Made by a program: the position numbers and the translations under genes | Source of the DNA: Hymenobacter terrenus | GTDB taxonomy: Bacteria > Bacteroidota > Bacteroidia > Cytophagales > Hymenobacteraceae | Reading direction: 5' to 3' | Length of the DNA stretch: 64,000 nucleotides | Assembly: GCF_000972495.1 (NCBI RefSeq) | Contig: NZ_LATM01000015.1 | Span: 1-64,000 of the forward strand | Notes under the pieces: model-generated | Databases searched by the model: none | What the model was told of the DNA's origin: nothing | Seen by the model: only the letters and a program-made list of their open reading frames with translations | In this document: one piece after another, positions 16,225 to 26,700 of the stretch | Numbering within the stretch: position 1 is the first letter of the stretch | How the letters are laid out: each line of letters starts with the position of its first letter

Positions 16225-17679
16225 CTAATTCCGCATCAGGCGTAGCGTCCGGCTGGTGCCGGGGGTAGTCACGCTAAGCAGGTAGACCCCACTAGGCAAT
16301 GCGCTGATTTCGGTTCTGAATAGCTCTTCGCTCAACCGATTGGTGGTGTGATACTCGGTTAGGCGGCGGCCAGTGGCGTCAATAAGGATGGCAGTAAGCG
16401 GGCCATCAAAGGGCTGCTCCACCCGGATGTGGGGTCCGGCGCCAGTCGAGGGGTTCGGCCAGGCGCTCACAAGTAGGGCCGTGGTACTTTCCACCGCCAC
16501 CGTTCGCACCGGCGAGTAACTGGCCATGCCGTCGACATCGACCTGACGCAGACGATAATAGAGGGTGGGCACGCCGAATTGGACCACCTTAGGGTCAATA
16601 AAGAAGTAGTTGCGGGGCGTCGAACTATTACCCTGCCCGACCACTTGGCCAGTGCGCTCAAACACCAACCCGTCGCGGCTGCGCTCCACATCAAAGTAGG
16701 CATTATTCTTTTCCGAAGCCGTGTTCCAGTCTAGGCGGGCATCGGGGCCCTGGCGGCGGACCGAGAAAGCGGTCAGCTCTACTGGCAGCGGGGCGTTGGG
16801 GTCTGCCAGGGTAAACCGGCCAGCTACGGCTTCGGCTACGGCCCCGGACGGGGCGTATTGGCGGGGGTCGGTGGCGGCGGCATTAGCGGTGGGGCCGGCG
16901 GTCCGTGTCCAGTTCGTGAAGAGTGTAGTACTGCGCCAGGGAGTGGCCTGTGCCATGTCGCGGCCGTTATCAAGTACCCCTAGCCAGCTGAAATTCATCA
17001 CCCGGGTGGGAGCCCCGGCAGCCGTTGTGGCCACGTCCCAATACACTGCCGCCGAGGTGTTGCCAGCGGCCGATGTGATGGCCGTCGGGCCCGTTACCCG
17101 CGTCACGGTCAGGTTGGCCACACTGGCACCGGCCGGCATGCTCAACCCCAAAAAAGGACCGAAGGTGGTGCCATTCACGACGCGAGCAGCCATGGTCACG
17201 GGGCCAACTAAATGGGCGGTGGCCGTTTCGACCGGGTTAGTGGCTGTGGGCAGCAGCACGAGTGGCGTGCCGGTGCCTACGCTCACCAAACCATTAGTGA
17301 GCGTGATGGTGCCAGATACGCTCAGGTTGGTATTGATGGTAACCCCAGCGGTGTTGTTCACCGTCAGGTTCTGCACGGGCAGGGCGGCCGTGCCAGTCAC
17401 CGTTTGTGGACCAGCCGTGCCCACCGCCCGCAACATGGCAGCCGGGGCAACTGGCGCCGTTACTATTCCATTATTGATGAGGTCGCCACCGAAATCAAGT
17501 AGACCTTCGTTGGTGAGAATGGCACCCGTACCTACGGTAAGGGACGAAGGCACAGTCATGAGGCTACCCGGCGCGATATATAGAGTAACTGGCCCGGATA
17601 AAGTAACTTGGGCCTGCCCAGCTACCGGGAGGCCGGCAGCCAAGCAGGTGAGCAGAAGCAGCGAGTAGTGTTTTTTCAT
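16225..17679 (-). CDS. T9SS type A sorting domain-containing secreted protein
   Basis: A 484-aa protein exported by Sec and then by the type IX system. The start is the ATG at 17679 (MKKHYSLLLL); the open frame extends upstream but the extra 16 residues would precede the signal peptide. The signal peptide ends at VAGQAQ. Residues 25-150 carry a Thr/Val/Gly-rich beta-helix-like pattern (TVGTGAILTNEGLLDFGGDLINNGIV). About 305-400 form a domain opening PLPVELTAFSVRRQGPDARLDWNTASEKNNAYFDVERS, the very common Bacteroidota 'LPVELt.F' module. The last 75 residues are a T9SS type A sorting domain (SAWPNPSTGAGPHIRVEQP, then SGVYLLSV and the basic end). Surface or secreted; substrate unknown. Confidence 0.88.
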   Translation of the reverse strand: MKKHYSLLLLTCLAAGLPVAGQAQVTLSGPVTLYIAPGSLMTVPSSLTVGTGAILTNEGLLDFGGDLINNGIVTAPVAPAAMLRAVGTAGPQTVTGTAALPVQNLTVNNTAGVTINTNLSVSGTITLTNGLVSVGTGTPLVLLPTATNPVETATAHLVGPVTMAARVVNGTTFGPFLGLSMPAGASVANLTVTRVTGPTAITSAAGNTSAAVYWDVATTAAGAPTRVMNFSWLGVLDNGRDMAQATPWRSTTLFTNWTRTAGPTANAAATDPRQYAPSGAVAEAVAGRFTLADPNAPLPVELTAFSVRRQGPDARLDWNTASEKNNAYFDVERSRDGLVFERTGQVVGQGNSSTPRNYFFIDPKVVQFGVPTLYYRLRQVDVDGMASYSPVRTVAVESTTALLVSAWPNPSTGAGPHIRVEQPFDGPLTAILIDATGRRLTEYHTTNRLSEELFRTEISALPSGVYLLSVTTPGTSRTLRLMRN

Positions 17680-17883
17680 GGCTCGATGTAGAAGCAAAAT
17701 CGTGGCTGTTTGATAGTGCCAAAGCAAGCCTTTCTTCCCCTAAATACTATTCGCTGATGTTGCAAATGCATACGCGGGCGTTCCATCGCTTGTGCATTTG
17801 TTGCACACACTTTTGATTTTGTGGTAATTTTTTATATTTTTTATAAAGATCCCCTTAAAAAGGCCAAAAAATATACTCGGTAA

Positions 17884-18246
17884 TTAATCCTCTACTATTT
17901 CATTTTTAAGCGATTCTGCTGCTTCAGTCCCAACAGTATCAGCTTCGTCATTGCGCGCTGTCGCGCTGGGCGGGAAACCAAACTGGCGAGAAAACGCGGT
18001 GGAAAAGGCAGCCGGGCTGGCGAAACCCACTTGATTAGAAAACTGCTGGCCGTCGAAGGCGCACACGCCGCCCTGCGTGCCGGCTTACAAGCGCCCTTGC
18101 CCATCCTGGCAGATGACATTTACTACACTCTGGGGCAAACCGTTGGCAATAGTATATTCGCGGAGGGCTAGCGTTTGAGCCAGTACCGGCCGTAGAGCAA
18201 GCAACCCTCAGCCCAATACCAGCGTCATCAATAGTCTTTTCACCAT
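17884..18246 (-). pseudogene. HTCS pseudogene with giant internal deletion
   Basis: Reading leftwards from the ATG at 18246, 121 codons in one frame encode the two ends of a hybrid two-component regulator joined directly. Codons 1-70 give a signal peptide and first propeller blade (QTLALREYTIANGLPQSVVN, then GTQGGVCAFDGQQF), matching QTLAVRSYTTANGL and GTQGGVCVYDGQGF of the intact HTCS. Codons 72-95 give QVGFASPAAFSTAFSRQFGF, matching QVGYGNPAHFSTAFSRQFGY at the end of its AraC domain. About 1250 codons between them are gone. In-frame stops at codon 13 (TGA) and codon 54 (TAA, at the Trp of the blade motif) confirm it is dead. The tail beyond the HTH is unrelated sequence. Confidence 0.92.
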
Positions 18247-18397
18247 AAGACCCAGATAGTAAGCCGAAAACAAAGTGCTGCACAGTGAACTTTGTGCAGG
18301 ACAACGTTTTTTAAAGCTACACAATATCCACTAAATTTAGTATCTCAGCTTTTGTAGAGCAGCACTATTTTTCCCGCCGCAGACGTTTCACTTGTTG

Positions 18398-18405
18398 TAC
18401 CTTTG
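18398..18405 (+). promoter_or_regulatory. putative -7 box for clpX
   Basis: The octamer tacctttg fits the Bacteroidota sigma-A -7 consensus TAnnTTTG and lies 52 bp before the clpX start. No good TTTG -33 box is visible at the usual distance, so this is a moderate prediction. Confidence 0.5.
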
Positions 18406-18457
18406 AGCCCGCTTGTTTAAAAGCTAGCCTCTCCCACCTTATTCTATTTCTCATTCC

Positions 18458-19681
18458 GTGGCCGAAATATCCTGTTCCTTTTGCAATAAGAGCAAGCGCG
18501 AAGTCGCCGTTATGATTTCGGGCATCAATGCCCACATCTGCGAGAAATGCGTGGGCCAGGCCCAGCACATTCTCAACGAAGAGGCTAAGGCCCAGGATGC
18601 TAGCAAGCAGCCCAAGTTCAATCTCATCAAGCCTCGCGCCATCAAGGAGCACCTCGACCAGTATGTTGTTGGTCAGGACGAAGCTAAGCGCGTGATGTCG
18701 GTGGCCGTGTACAATCACTACAAGCGCCTGATGCAGAAACCCAGCGAGGACGAGGTGCAGATTGAGAAGTCCAACATTATTATGGTGGGCGAAACCGGCA
18801 CCGGCAAAACTTTCCTGGCTCGCATGCTAGCCAAAATTCTGCAGGTGCCTTTCTGTATCGCCGACGCCACTGTGCTGACGGAAGCAGGGTATGTGGGTGA
18901 AGACGTGGAAAGCATTCTCACGCGCCTGCTGCAAGCCGCCGACTACAACCTTGAAGCCGCCGAGCGTGGCATCGTGTACATCGACGAAATCGACAAAATT
19001 GCCCGCAAAAGTGACAATCCTAGCATTACCCGCGACGTGAGCGGCGAAGGGGTGCAGCAAGCCCTGCTGAAGCTGCTCGAAGGCACGGCCATCAACGTGC
19101 CGCCGCAGGGAGGCCGCAAGCACCCTGAGCAAAAAATGATTTCGGTGAACACCGAGAACATCCTCTTCATCTGCGGCGGCGCCTTTTCGGGCCTCGACCG
19201 CATCATTAAGAGCCGTTTGAATACCAAGCCTTTGGGTTTTGCCAAAACTAATCTTGAAGAGCAAATCGACACCGAGAATTTCCTGCGCTATGTCTCGGCC
19301 CAGGACATCAAGAGCTTCGGTCTCATCCCCGAACTCATTGGCCGTCTGCCGGTGCTTACCCACCTCAACCCACTGGACCGCAGTACGCTGCGTATGATTC
19401 TGACCGAGCCCAAAAATTCGCTCGTGAAGCAGTACAAGCGTCTGTTCAACATGGAGAGCATCGAGCTTGACTTCACCGAAGAAGCCCTCGAATACATCGT
19501 GGAGAAAGCCGACGAATACCGCCTCGGCGCGCGCGGCCTGCGCTCCATCTGCGAGAGCATCATGACGGATGCCATGTTTGAAATGCCCTCGCAGGAAGGC
19601 GCTGATGAACTGCTGATTAACCTGAGCTACTGCCGCAGCAAATTTGAGAAATCGACCCTGCGCCACATGCGAGCCGCATAG
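18458..19681 (+). CDS. clpX: ATP-dependent Clp protease ATP-binding subunit ClpX
   Basis: A 407-aa AAA+ unfoldase that feeds substrates to the ClpP protease in the cytoplasm. The start codon is GTG at 18458. The N-terminal zinc-binding domain has its four cysteines at 6, 9, 28 and 31 (CSFC...CEKC). Walker A is GETGTGKT (111-118), the pore loop GYVGED (144-149), and Walker B VYIDEIDK (173-180). The ClpP-docking tripeptide is LGF (259-261) in place of the usual IGF, a normal variant. Sensor and lid regions (LTHLNPLDRSTLRMILTEPKNSLVKQY, GARGLRSICE) are intact. The usual partner clpP is not in the window. A strong intrinsic terminator follows within 25 bp, so it is transcribed alone. Confidence 0.98.
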   Translation: MAEISCSFCNKSKREVAVMISGINAHICEKCVGQAQHILNEEAKAQDASKQPKFNLIKPRAIKEHLDQYVVGQDEAKRVMSVAVYNHYKRLMQKPSEDEVQIEKSNIIMVGETGTGKTFLARMLAKILQVPFCIADATVLTEAGYVGEDVESILTRLLQAADYNLEAAERGIVYIDEIDKIARKSDNPSITRDVSGEGVQQALLKLLEGTAINVPPQGGRKHPEQKMISVNTENILFICGGAFSGLDRIIKSRLNTKPLGFAKTNLEEQIDTENFLRYVSAQDIKSFGLIPELIGRLPVLTHLNPLDRSTLRMILTEPKNSLVKQYKRLFNMESIELDFTEEALEYIVEKADEYRLGARGLRSICESIMTDAMFEMPSQEGADELLINLSYCRSKFEKSTLRHMRAA

Positions 19682-19703
19682 TCGCTACCCCATTTTTGTC
19701 TCC

Positions 19704-19741
19704 GAAGGGAAGCTCGGCCACGGCTAAGCTTCCCTTTTTCT
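19704..19741 (+). terminator. Rho-independent terminator of clpX
   Basis: A stem gggaagct/agcttccc with a 12-nt loop followed by ttttt, starting about 24 bp after the clpX stop. It is a typical intrinsic terminator on the plus strand. Confidence 0.88.
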
Positions 19742-20030
19742 TTACGCTTCAACCGACAAAAGCAAAGCATTAAGAGAATACCTACCATTAACTCTTCGTT
19801 CTATCTCCTACCCCCCTTGTAGCCGTCGCGAAAAGCAGCCCTAACTTAGTCGCGTTGCGGTTCTTGAGCCACTTGAGCTTTGCGGGCTGGCGCATGGCTA
19901 AGCATTTATGGCAAACCTCTTCCCGTCCCTTTCCTTTGAGCTGCACCTGACAACATGGCCATTGGCAGCCGCGCAGTTGCCGGGCTTCGAGGCACTGTGT
20001 CAGGCCGTCGGCGGCAAAGCATCTTCTAAA

Positions 20031-20096
20031 CCGATTTTAGCTTCCAACAAAAAGGCCCGCCAATTGGCGGGCCTTTTTGTTGGAAGCTAAAATCGG
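20031..20096. terminator. perfect 66-bp palindrome, bidirectional terminator
   Basis: Two 33-nt arms are exact reverse complements with no loop nucleotides; the centre is between 20063 and 20064. The inner part aaaaaggcccgcc/ggcgggccttttt is a textbook terminator in both directions, suited to the convergent clpX and metalloprotease genes. The outer 15-16 bp (ccgattttagcttcc) are not needed for termination, yet are also perfectly paired. Confidence 0.9.
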
Positions 20097-20122
20097 AGCA
20101 GTAGCCAATGCCCCATTGGCAG

Positions 20123-23100
20123 TTATTCCACTACTACGCGCTGAATGCGAGGGGCGCCGCCCTCCGTCTGCACGCTGAGGAGGTAAGTACCGGAAGCCAG
20201 ACCAGTCAGGGACAGCTCCGTGGTGCTGCCGCTGAAGGTGCTGGTTGCAACCGACTGCCCCAGCATGCTGCGGAGCGTGGCTTTGGCGTTGGTAGCCGAC
20301 TCAGCCAAGTCGATGTGCAACGCACCCTTGCCCGCTACCGGGTTAGGCCACACGCTGAACTCGCCCGAAGAGTTGGATTTCGCCACCGGCTTGGCTCCCG
20401 AGCAAGTAGCAGATAGCACAAATGCCCCTTTGGCATTCTCGTAGCCACTCACGAAGACGCGGTACACTGTACCAGATACTGAATTGAAGGTCACGGACGA
20501 GGTAGTCGAGCTGGTCGAACACGTAGTATCATCATTACCTGTCACGCAAGTATAAGACCCGCAAGTGCCAGTGTACACAAACAGCTTGGTATCGAAGTTG
20601 GTGCTGGGGCTGCAGGTAGACAAGGTGATGGCTGAACCCGTACCGGTGATGGTGTAAAACACGCCCCCGCCATCAACCGAAGTCACGCAGGACGTAGTCG
20701 GGTCACCCGTAGACGTAGACCCGACAGTGGTGCCGGACAATGACTGCCCACAGCTCAGAGCCGTAGCGTTAGCACACAAATCGTTAGCCGGACCGGTCGA
20801 TACGACAAAGTTCGTAGCCGAAGTGCCCGTCCCGCTAGGATTGGTTACGGCAATTGTCCCCGTAGTGGCTCCGGTCGGTACCGTGGCGGTAATTTGGGTG
20901 CTAGAGTTTGCGGTGAATGTAGGCGCGGTGGTACCATTGAATCTCACCTGCGTAACATTCGACAGGTTAGTGCCCGTGATAACGACGCTGGTACCCACTG
21001 GTCCCGAAGCGGGCGTGAAGCTGGTGATGGTGGGCGACGCCGACGCCACCGCTACCACGAAAGACGTGCCCGATGTGGCCGAACCTGCCGGGGCCGTCAC
21101 ACTGATGGGACCAGTGCTGCTGCCCGCGGCCACCGTGGCCGTAATCTGTGTGGCCGAGTTCACCGTGAAGCTCGAAGCCGCCGTACCGTTGAATCTAACG
21201 GCAGTAGCCCCCGTGAAATTGGAACCCTGCACCGTCACGACGGTACCAACTGGGCCGCTCGCGGGCGTGAAGCCGGTAATGGTGGTAACCTCAGTGGAGG
21301 GAGTGGAGGGAGTGATGGTGAAGTTGGTGTTCGAGATATCGAAGAAATAGTTATCCGCCGACTCTACCATGATGCGGGCTTGGCTCCTAGTTGTCGTAGG
21401 ATTAGGCAAGGTCACCGTGGCCGAGCCGTCGTTGGCTTCATTCGTAGCCAGCACAGTCGGATAGGTCAGGCCACCATCAAGGCTAAGACGGATGTTGACC
21501 AAGGCACAGCTGACCGGAGCGGCCGTCGTACTGGCGACGTTCCAGGTCACGGTCCGGGCCGAGCCACCAGTCCAGCTCACGGCGGTATTAGGAGCCGTCA
21601 CCACGAAAGGGCCAGCGGCGCTGCTCACGTTTAGGGTAACCAGGCTGCCGTTGTTCACCCCGCCGATAATACCGGCCAAGCCGCTGTGCTGGTCACGGAC
21701 CGTGCACCGGAACTTCAGCGTGCGAGTGACCGTCGGCAGACGCTCGCCCAATGCAGTCGTGTTATTCACCAGGTCCGTCAGCCGGGGGAAGTAGCGCGTG
21801 CCACCGGTGACTGGCGCAAACGAGCGAAACAACGGCACGTTCTGATTAGCTACCTGGGCAGTCGTTGGCGAACCGGCAGGTCCTAAGTCGAGTTGCTCCC
21901 AAGAATAAGTCAGCGGGTCATTCTCCGCATCGGTGGCCGTGGCCGTCAGCTTGAAGGGCGTGCTCACGGGCAGCGTTTTGCCGCTGGCCGGGGCCGTTAC
22001 CACGGGGGCCGTGTTGCCGGTGGCCGTAGTAGTGCCACACGTGGTGCTCTCGATGAAGGCCCGCATCTCTTCGTAGCTGCCCGTGTGGAAGAAAGCATCC
22101 GAGTTGGGCTGCAAGTTGTTTGCTGTGCCGCAGATACCCGCATAAGCCATGATGGTTGAACCCGAGCCCGGCTCGAAAGCCGTACTAGTATTGCGATTAC
22201 CCGAGCAACTGCCTGAGTTGTTATTATTAAACGTGTGATTTCCAGAGAACTGATGGCCTATTTCGTGAGCCACGTAGTCGATATCGAACGCGTCACCCAC
22301 AGGGCTGGGAGAACCCGTAACACCTCCGGCTTTCAACGAATTGTTGCACACTACACCGAGGTAGGCCACTCCGCCGCCGCCAGTGCTTACCACATGACCA
22401 ATGTCATAGTTAGCCGAGCCAATAATCCGATCCACGTTGGATTGGTTCTGAGACAGCATAGCGCCCCCGTCGCTATTGGAATAGGCTGGTGAGGGTTGTG
22501 TGCCCGTGCCGCTCAGGAAGTTGAGCAGGTTGTTGTTGGGAACCATTACCAGGCGCACGGCCAGTTCTTTCTCATACACGCCCACCACCCGGTTCACGGT
22601 AGCCACCTTGCCAGCCATCACGCCGGAGGCGGTATTGCCTTTGGTCACGGCATATTCGGGCGTGTTGGCTAAGGCCAGGCGGTAGGTGCGCAACTGCGTG
22701 CCACTCGACCGGGCCATGACAGCACCAGCCTTGCCAGTTGCGGCGACCAGACGGGCGGCCGTCGCTTGCTCGTCGGCGGGGGTCGGCTTAAAGGCGCAGG
22801 CTAATTGCGAGCCGGCAGCCGCCCGGTTCATATCCCGGCGGTAGAACGCCAGGTAATGCCGGGAGTCATTCTGGCTCACTGGGTCAATGTAGAAGCTGTT
22901 GCCACCGTTGGTCAGCACTTGGGCGTGGAAACCCTGTGGCGATAAGTCGAGCCGTACCGAAGCTGCTGCATCGTCCAGGCCCACGCCGGCGTAGGTCTTG
23001 ATGTCGGGGAACTGCGCTGCTAGCGCGGGCGCCATCACGGGCGCTTCGCGCAGGGCAAAGCGACCGATGCCGCCACCGGGCAAGGGCAACGCTAGCACCA

Positions 23101-23395
23101 GCGGCGCCGCACCAGCCTGGGTTTCCAGCGGGGCAGTAGCTAAAGCGGCGCGAAGACCAGCCACATCCAAGGTCAGGGCCTGGGAGTGCACGAGAGCAGC
23201 GGCCAGCTTCGAAGGGGCTGCCGCGCTCCGGGCTTGCCCGTCGACCTGAAAAAATTGGGGAGTGGTCTGCTGAGCGTGAGCGCCCAGCGTGAGACCCAAA
23301 GCCAATAGCAGGGCTCCTGTCCGGCGACCCAGGCTAACCGCTGAAGAAGTTGCCGACCGTAAGGTAGCCAGACAACCTTGGTAAGAATTTTTCAT
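20123..23395 (-). CDS. reprolysin-like zinc metalloprotease, T9SS cargo (paralogue 1)
   Basis: A 1090-aa secreted zinc endopeptidase. A signal peptide (ALLLALGLTLGAHAQ) is followed by a propeptide region (45-210) with FALREAPVMAPAL and YAGVGLDD. The catalytic domain (about 230-460) carries HEIGHQFSGNH: zinc ligands His377, His381 and His387 with general base Glu378, then a Met-turn MAYAGICG. This is the M12B/reprolysin-like metzincin arrangement common in Bacteroidota. After an Ig-like region (PVVTAPASGKTLPVSTPFKLTATATDAENDPLTYSWEQLD) come two IPT/TIG domains (about 700-860), a PPC-like domain (NDLCANATALSCGQSLSG...), and a T9SS type A sorting domain in the last 75 residues (FSVWPNPVAGKG). 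It is a close paralogue of the next gene upstream and probably degrades external protein. Confidence 0.94.
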   Translation of the reverse strand: MKNSYQGCLATLRSATSSAVSLGRRTGALLLALGLTLGAHAQQTTPQFFQVDGQARSAAAPSKLAAALVHSQALTLDVAGLRAALATAPLETQAGAAPLVLALPLPGGGIGRFALREAPVMAPALAAQFPDIKTYAGVGLDDAAASVRLDLSPQGFHAQVLTNGGNSFYIDPVSQNDSRHYLAFYRRDMNRAAAGSQLACAFKPTPADEQATAARLVAATGKAGAVMARSSGTQLRTYRLALANTPEYAVTKGNTASGVMAGKVATVNRVVGVYEKELAVRLVMVPNNNLLNFLSGTGTQPSPAYSNSDGGAMLSQNQSNVDRIIGSANYDIGHVVSTGGGGVAYLGVVCNNSLKAGGVTGSPSPVGDAFDIDYVAHEIGHQFSGNHTFNNNNSGSCSGNRNTSTAFEPGSGSTIMAYAGICGTANNLQPNSDAFFHTGSYEEMRAFIESTTCGTTTATGNTAPVVTAPASGKTLPVSTPFKLTATATDAENDPLTYSWEQLDLGPAGSPTTAQVANQNVPLFRSFAPVTGGTRYFPRLTDLVNNTTALGERLPTVTRTLKFRCTVRDQHSGLAGIIGGVNNGSLVTLNVSSAAGPFVVTAPNTAVSWTGGSARTVTWNVASTTAAPVSCALVNIRLSLDGGLTYPTVLATNEANDGSATVTLPNPTTTRSQARIMVESADNYFFDISNTNFTITPSTPSTEVTTITGFTPASGPVGTVVTVQGSNFTGATAVRFNGTAASSFTVNSATQITATVAAGSSTGPISVTAPAGSATSGTSFVVAVASASPTITSFTPASGPVGTSVVITGTNLSNVTQVRFNGTTAPTFTANSSTQITATVPTGATTGTIAVTNPSGTGTSATNFVVSTGPANDLCANATALSCGQSLSGTTVGSTSTGDPTTSCVTSVDGGGVFYTITGTGSAITLSTCSPSTNFDTKLFVYTGTCGSYTCVTGNDDTTCSTSSTTSSVTFNSVSGTVYRVFVSGYENAKGAFVLSATCSGAKPVAKSNSSGEFSVWPNPVAGKGALHIDLAESATNAKATLRSMLGQSVATSTFSGSTTELSLTGLASGTYLLSVQTEGGAPRIQRVVVE

Positions 23396-23726
23396 TGATA
23401 AAGGGGTTATGTTTTCACTAAAAAAAGAACTGATTTAGAGTAAAAATAACAACTATATGGCAGGTATTAAAGGATAATTTAAATATTTTGTCACATTTAA
23501 TGTTTTGTACTTATTAGGTTGTATAAATCAACTTAAAAGTTATCTATTTAGTGACTCTCTGGCTATGTGATGCTTATTGCTTGGCCTAAATAAAAAAGCT
23601 CCGGGACTTGCCCGGAGCTTTTTATAATGAAACGGTGGTCAGTCGCGTAGAAGCAGCGTGTATTTCGGTTCGGTAGTACCCTTGACTCTACCGCCCGGCC
23701 GCACTGGCTTCTATCTCGACCAGTCC
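23396..23726. other. intergenic region between paralogous metalloprotease genes
   Basis: About 330 bp. The left 180 bp (23400-23580) is strongly AT-rich and should hold the promoter of the 1090-aa gene; no clear TAnnTTTG box was found. The right part contains the terminator at 23591-23624. Confidence 0.5.
23591..23624 (-). terminator. Rho-independent terminator of metalloprotease paralogue 2
   Basis: Stem aagctccggg/cccggagctt with loop acttg, flanked by A and T runs, so it can work in both directions. It lies about 100 bp past the stop of the 1246-aa gene on the minus strand and separates it from the downstream paralogue, which therefore has its own promoter. Confidence 0.85.
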
Positions 23727-26700
23727 TTATTCTACCACTACACGCTGAATGCTTGGCACCCGGCCTTCCGTTTGCACGGTAAGCAGGTAGGTACCCGCAG
23801 CTAGGCCCGTGGTAGACAATTCGGCGGTGCTGCCGCTGAAGGCGCGGGTAGCGATAGTTTGGCCTACTACGTTGCGCAGCGTGGCTTGGGCCTTAGCAGC
23901 CGCCACCGCTAGGGCTACGTGCAGGGTACCTTTGCCCGCTACCGGGTTAGGCCACACGCTGAATTCGGTCTGATTAGCTTGGGCAGAAGCCGACAGCACA
24001 ACCACGGTGAAAGGCGTGCCAGCGCTGACGCCGCCAGGGGTAGTCACCACCAGGTTGCCAGTAGTAGCACCTACCGGAACCGTGAAGGTGATGGTCGTAG
24101 CATTCACTACCGTGAAGCCCGGGATTGCTACACCATTCAAGGTTAAGTTGGTAGCTCCGGTGAGGTTCGTACCCGTAATCGTTGCCGTAGAGCCCACGGC
24201 ACCACTGGTGGGGTTGACGCTGGTAATGGTGGGGGCCAGCGGCGCGCAGGTCGCAGTCAGGGTGAAGTTACCCGAGGCATTATCATAACCATTTACGAAC
24301 ACACGATATACAGTGCCTAGCACCGAGTTAAAAGTCAACGTTGAGCGGCTTCTAGAGCTACAGGTTGCATCATCATCGTTACTGCCATTGCAAACGTAGG
24401 CGTTGCAAGCACCACGATACACAAACAGCTGAGTATCAAAATTAGTAGCAGGGTTACAGGTTGTAAGAGTGATGGCAGTTCCTGTGCCGGTGATGGTGTA
24501 GAACACCCCGGCCCCTTCCACCATCAGGCTAAGGCAGCTGGCAGTGGGGTCGTCGAAGGTGGTGGCTCCCAGATTAGTACCAGTTACCGTTTGTCCACAG
24601 AGCAGCGGAAGGGCATCAGCGCACAAGTCATTGGCCACTGTGATTACCGTGAAGTCGGTAGTGGAAGAGCCAGGTCCACCGGGCCCAGTTACCGTAACAG
24701 GCCCCGTAGTGGCACCCGTGGGCACCGTGACGGTTAGCTGAGTATTGGAATCTACGGTGAAAATGGGAGCATTAGTGCCATTGAAGGCGACCTGCGTGGC
24801 ACCCGTGAAGAAATTACCCGTTAGTACTACTACTGCGCCAACTTTGCCAAAAACGGGGGAGAACGAGGTGATAACCGGAGCCGGAATCACCGTGAAGCTC
24901 GCCGCTGAGACTCCCGAGCCGGTGGGTCCAGTCACGCCAATGGGGCCGGTAGTGGCACCAGCGGGCACCGTGACAGTAATCTGCGTAGCAGAGTTCACCG
25001 TGTATATAGGTGCGCTAGTTCCGTTAAACGTAACCCGCGTGGCAAACGAAAAATCGGTACCCGTGATAACAACCGTTCCGCCTACCGGGCCGGTTGTAGG
25101 AGTGAAACTGATGACCGTGGGCGGCGGACCAACGATGAATGGCGTGGCCGAAGTAGCAGTGCCCGTGGGCGCCGTGACGGTGATGGCACCAGTAGTAGTG
25201 CCAGCAGCCACCGTGGCCGTAATCTGCGTAGCCGAGTTCACGGTAAAGCTGGCAGTTGGCGTACCGTTGAAGTTAACGGCAGTAGCGCCCGTAAAATTAG
25301 AGCCGAGTATCGTTACCACCGTACCGGCCAAGCCGCCCCCGGGCGTGAAACTAGTAATAGTTGGTCCTACCGCGGGTGGGGTGATGGTGAAGTTAGCGTT
25401 TGAGATATCGAAGAAGTAGTTATCAGCCGCTTCCACCATTATCCGCGCCTGCGTTTGGTTAGTAGTGTAAGTATCGGGAGCCACCACCACGGCCGAACCG
25501 TCGTTGGCTTCGTTCGTAGCCAGCACCGTAGGATAGGTCAAGCCACCATCAAGACTGAGGCGAATGTTCACCAGGGCGCAACTCACCGGGGCATTGGTGG
25601 TGCCGGCTACGTCCCAGGTAATGGCTTGAGCAGCGCCACCCACCCAGTTCACGCTAGTATTGGGAGCCGTTACCACGAAGGGACCGGCAACACTACTCAC
25701 GTCCAAGTTAACTAAGCCACTGTAGTTCACCCCACCAATGATGCCAGCCGGGCCACTGTGCTCGTCGCGGGCAGTGCACCGGAACTTCAGCGTGCGAGTG
25801 ACCGTCGGCAGGCGCTCGCCCAATGCAGTCGTGTTATTCACCAGGTCCGTCAACCGAGGGAAGTAGCGCGTGGAGTCGGTGCTCGGCACGAAAGAGCGAA
25901 ACAACGGCACGGTCTGATTAGCTACCTGGGCATCGCCCAGCGAGGCGGCAGGCCCTAAGTCAAGTTGCTCCCAAGAGTAAGTCAGCGGGTCATTCTCCGC
26001 ATCGGTGGCCGTGGCCGTCAGCTTGAAGGGCGTGCCCACGGGCAGCGTTTTGCCGCTGGCCGGGGTGGTTACCACGGGGGCCGTGTTGCCGGTAGCCGTA
26101 GTAGTGCCACATGTGGTGCTCTCGATGAAGGCCCGCATCTCTTCGTAGCTGCCCGTGTGGAAGAAAGCATCCGAGTTGGGCTGCAAGTTGTTTGCTGTGC
26201 CGCAGATACCCGCATAAGCCATGATGGTTGAACCCGAGCCCGGCTCGAAAGCCGTACTAGTATTGCGATTACCCGAGCAGCTGCCTGAGTTATTGTTATT
26301 AAATGTATGATTTCCAGAGAACTGGTGACCTATTTCGTGAGCCACGTAGTCGATATCGAAGGCGTCACCCACGGGGCTGGCAGAACCTGTTACACCTCCG
26401 GCTTTCAACGAATTGTTGCACACCACCCCGAGATAAGCAACACCGCCGCCGCCAGTACTCACCACGTGACCGATGTCGTAGTTGGCCGAGCCAATAATCC
26501 GGTCTACGTTGGATTGATTCTCTGCCAACAAAGCACTACCATCGCTATTGGTAAAAGCTGGTACAGGCTGAGGGCCTGTACCACTCAAGAAGGTTAACTG
26601 GTCGTTGTTGGGCACCAGCACCAGGCGCACGGCCAGCTCTTTTTCATAAACACCCACTACCCGGTTCACGGTTGTTACCTTACCGGACATTACGCCTACC

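Larger units (their letters stand above)
19682..20122. other. intergenic region between clpX and metalloprotease gene
   Basis: About 440 bp between convergent genes. It holds the clpX terminator and the 66-bp palindrome at 20031-20096 (both listed). The 280 bp between them has no intact gene; one 60-codon frame runs into the palindrome and has no supporting feature. Confidence 0.5.

Noticed and set aside
16721..17668. A 315-codon open frame antisense to the T9SS cargo gene
   Set aside because: Shadow of the minus-strand gene, whose signal peptide and sorting domain are clear.
19908..20090. A 60-codon frame between clpX and the metalloprotease gene
   Set aside because: It runs straight through the 66-bp terminator palindrome and has no signal, domain or promoter.
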